Under the pieces are notes generated by a model that was given only the letters and a program-made list of their open reading frames with translations, was not told the origin of the DNA and did not search any database. From assembly GCA_040702975.1 (NCBI GenBank), contig CP159990.1:1054001-1118000 (forward strand): a stretch of DNA of 64,000 nucleotides. Direction: 5' to 3'. This document shows positions 63,368 through 64,000 of the stretch, piece after piece (position 1 is the first letter of the stretch; each line of letters begins with the position of its first letter). This stretch comes from Roseburia hominis (GTDB taxonomy: Bacteria; Bacillota; Clostridia; Lachnospirales; Lachnospiraceae). The translations under genes were made by a program, and so were the position numbers.

Positions 63368-63747
63368 TTATGAATGCGGACAGCTTGCTTTTCTTTGATA
63401 AACATATGGATGCGGTGCCTTTATATGAGGCTTTGGAAAATCGAATCCTGAAAGAGATAGAAAATGTGCAGATAAAGGTTCAAAAGAGCCAGATTTCATT
63501 TTATAACAAACACTTATTTGCCTGTGTTTCTTTTGCAAGAGTAAGGAAAAAGAGGGATTGTCCGGCAAGTTATATTGTTGTGACATTTGGATTAGATCAT
63601 AAACTGGAATCTTCAAGGGTAGAAATCGCAACAGAGCCATATCCGAACCGCTGGACACACCATCTTCTGGTAGCGGATACAGAAGAGATTGATGATGACC
63701 TGATGGCATGGATCAGGGAGGCCGCAGTTTTCTCCAACACAAAGTGA
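63364..63747 (+). CDS. DUF5655-like protein
   Basis: A 127-residue protein with K-S-Q-I-S-F-Y-N-K-H-L-F-A-C-V-S and R-W-T-H-H-L-L-V, the pattern of DUF5655 proteins. It is coupled to the DUF1801 gene (ATGATTATG at 63364). Function unknown. Confidence 0.75.
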   Translation: MIMNADSLLFFDKHMDAVPLYEALENRILKEIENVQIKVQKSQISFYNKHLFACVSFARVRKKRDCPASYIVVTFGLDHKLESSRVEIATEPYPNRWTHHLLVADTEEIDDDLMAWIREAAVFSNTK

Positions 63748-63753
63748 TTCGTA

Positions 63754-63830
63754 TACCAATTCGCAGAGCTGGGCTTTTGCACGCAGTGTGATGTCAGGAA
63801 AACGTGCAAAACTGCAAGGTATAATTGGTA
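63754..63830. promoter_or_regulatory. Nested inverted repeats before the regulator gene
   Basis: Outer pair TACCAATT (63754-63761) / AATTGGTA (63823-63830); inner pair TTTTGCACG (63775-63783) / CGTGCAAAA (63803-63811). A TATAAT lies at 63820-63825 inside the right outer arm. May be an operator or a long hairpin. Confidence 0.5.
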
Positions 63831-63888
63831 GCTTTATTTTCCCGTCAGAAGTATACTTGCCTTATCAAAAACGAATGAGGTGATGAGG

Positions 63889-64000
63889 ATGAAATTAGGA
63901 AACAGTCTGTTCCACGCACGGAAAAAATGCGGGCTTTCCCAGGAGGCAGTTGCCGAGAAGCTGGGGGTGAGCAGGCAGACGATTTCAAAATGGGAAACGG
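63889..64000 (+). CDS. XRE-family regulator (cut by the window end)
   Basis: The first 37 codons are visible after GAGGTGATGAGG. They contain a complete Cro/C1 helix-turn-helix: L-S-Q-E-A-V-A-E-K-L-G-V-S-R-Q-T-I-S-K-W-E. The rest, which would tell the subfamily, lies outside. Confidence 0.85.
   Translation, partial: MKLGNSLFHARKKCGLSQEAVAEKLGVSRQTISKWET

Noticed and set aside
1..64000. CRISPR array, tRNA or rRNA genes
   Set aside because: No regularly spaced repeats of the right size and no tRNA or rRNA signatures were seen on reading either strand; a covariance search would settle it.

Overview
The window reads as the chromosome of a low-to-mid GC Clostridia, most likely Lachnospiraceae. 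That guess rests on strong AGGAGG-type ribosome binding sites, the housekeeping set LMW phosphatase / MgtE / two-component system / MutS2 / YhaM / RlmD, a Tn916-type integrase, a class C group II intron and IS30, IS110 and IS1182 elements. No rRNA, tRNA or CRISPR array was seen.

Left part (1-8.05 kb): accessory genes. These are the 3' part of an RNA 2'-phosphotransferase (KptA), a DUF3791/DUF3990 set fused to the tail of a streptogramin-type acetyltransferase, and a Crp/Fnr regulator divergent from a membrane-protein/amidohydrolase/TauE operon that carries two point lesions. Next come an AbiEi antitoxin whose AbiEii partner is a stub, and a complete secreted barnase with its barstar inhibitor.

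Island array (8.05-46.5 kb): the first codons of the low-molecular-weight tyrosine phosphatase gene, around the core TGCCACGGCA, recur at about 8.15, 9.85, 19.2 and 21.5 kb before the intact gene at 46.5 kb. I read this as four integrative elements stacked one after another at one attachment site. Island 1 keeps a YhcG-type nuclease and an integrase tail. Island 2 is filled by three nested elements: an IS30 split by a Recombinase-In-Trio (RIT) element, which is itself split by a DDE/AAA-ATPase transposon. Island 3 has a broken serine hydrolase and a second AbiE pair with a frameshifted toxin. Island 4 carries a five-gene, defence-like operon (zinc-ribbon protein, coiled-coil protein with P-loop-like tail, unknown protein, 1731-aa DEAH helicase with DUF1998, Dam-type adenine methylase), a group II intron, twin ribbon-helix-helix proteins, and a mobilizable module (RepA-like, hairpin cluster, MobA/MobL relaxase, primase, VapE, Xis, Tn916-type Int).

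Core block (46.5-58 kb): phosphatase, MgtE, sensor kinase and response regulator, MutS2, an HtrA-like protein lacking its catalytic His, YhaM and RlmD (with a 30-codon insert). All reading frames here are intact, unlike many to the left.

Right edge (58-64 kb): RhuM, an IS110 with a long upstream noncoding stretch (possible bridge RNA), gene debris, an intact Vat/CatB-type acetyltransferase related to the fragment at 1.5 kb, three small domain-of-unknown-function genes and the start of an XRE-type regulator. Functions were assigned from motifs and family memory; nothing was searched or computed.
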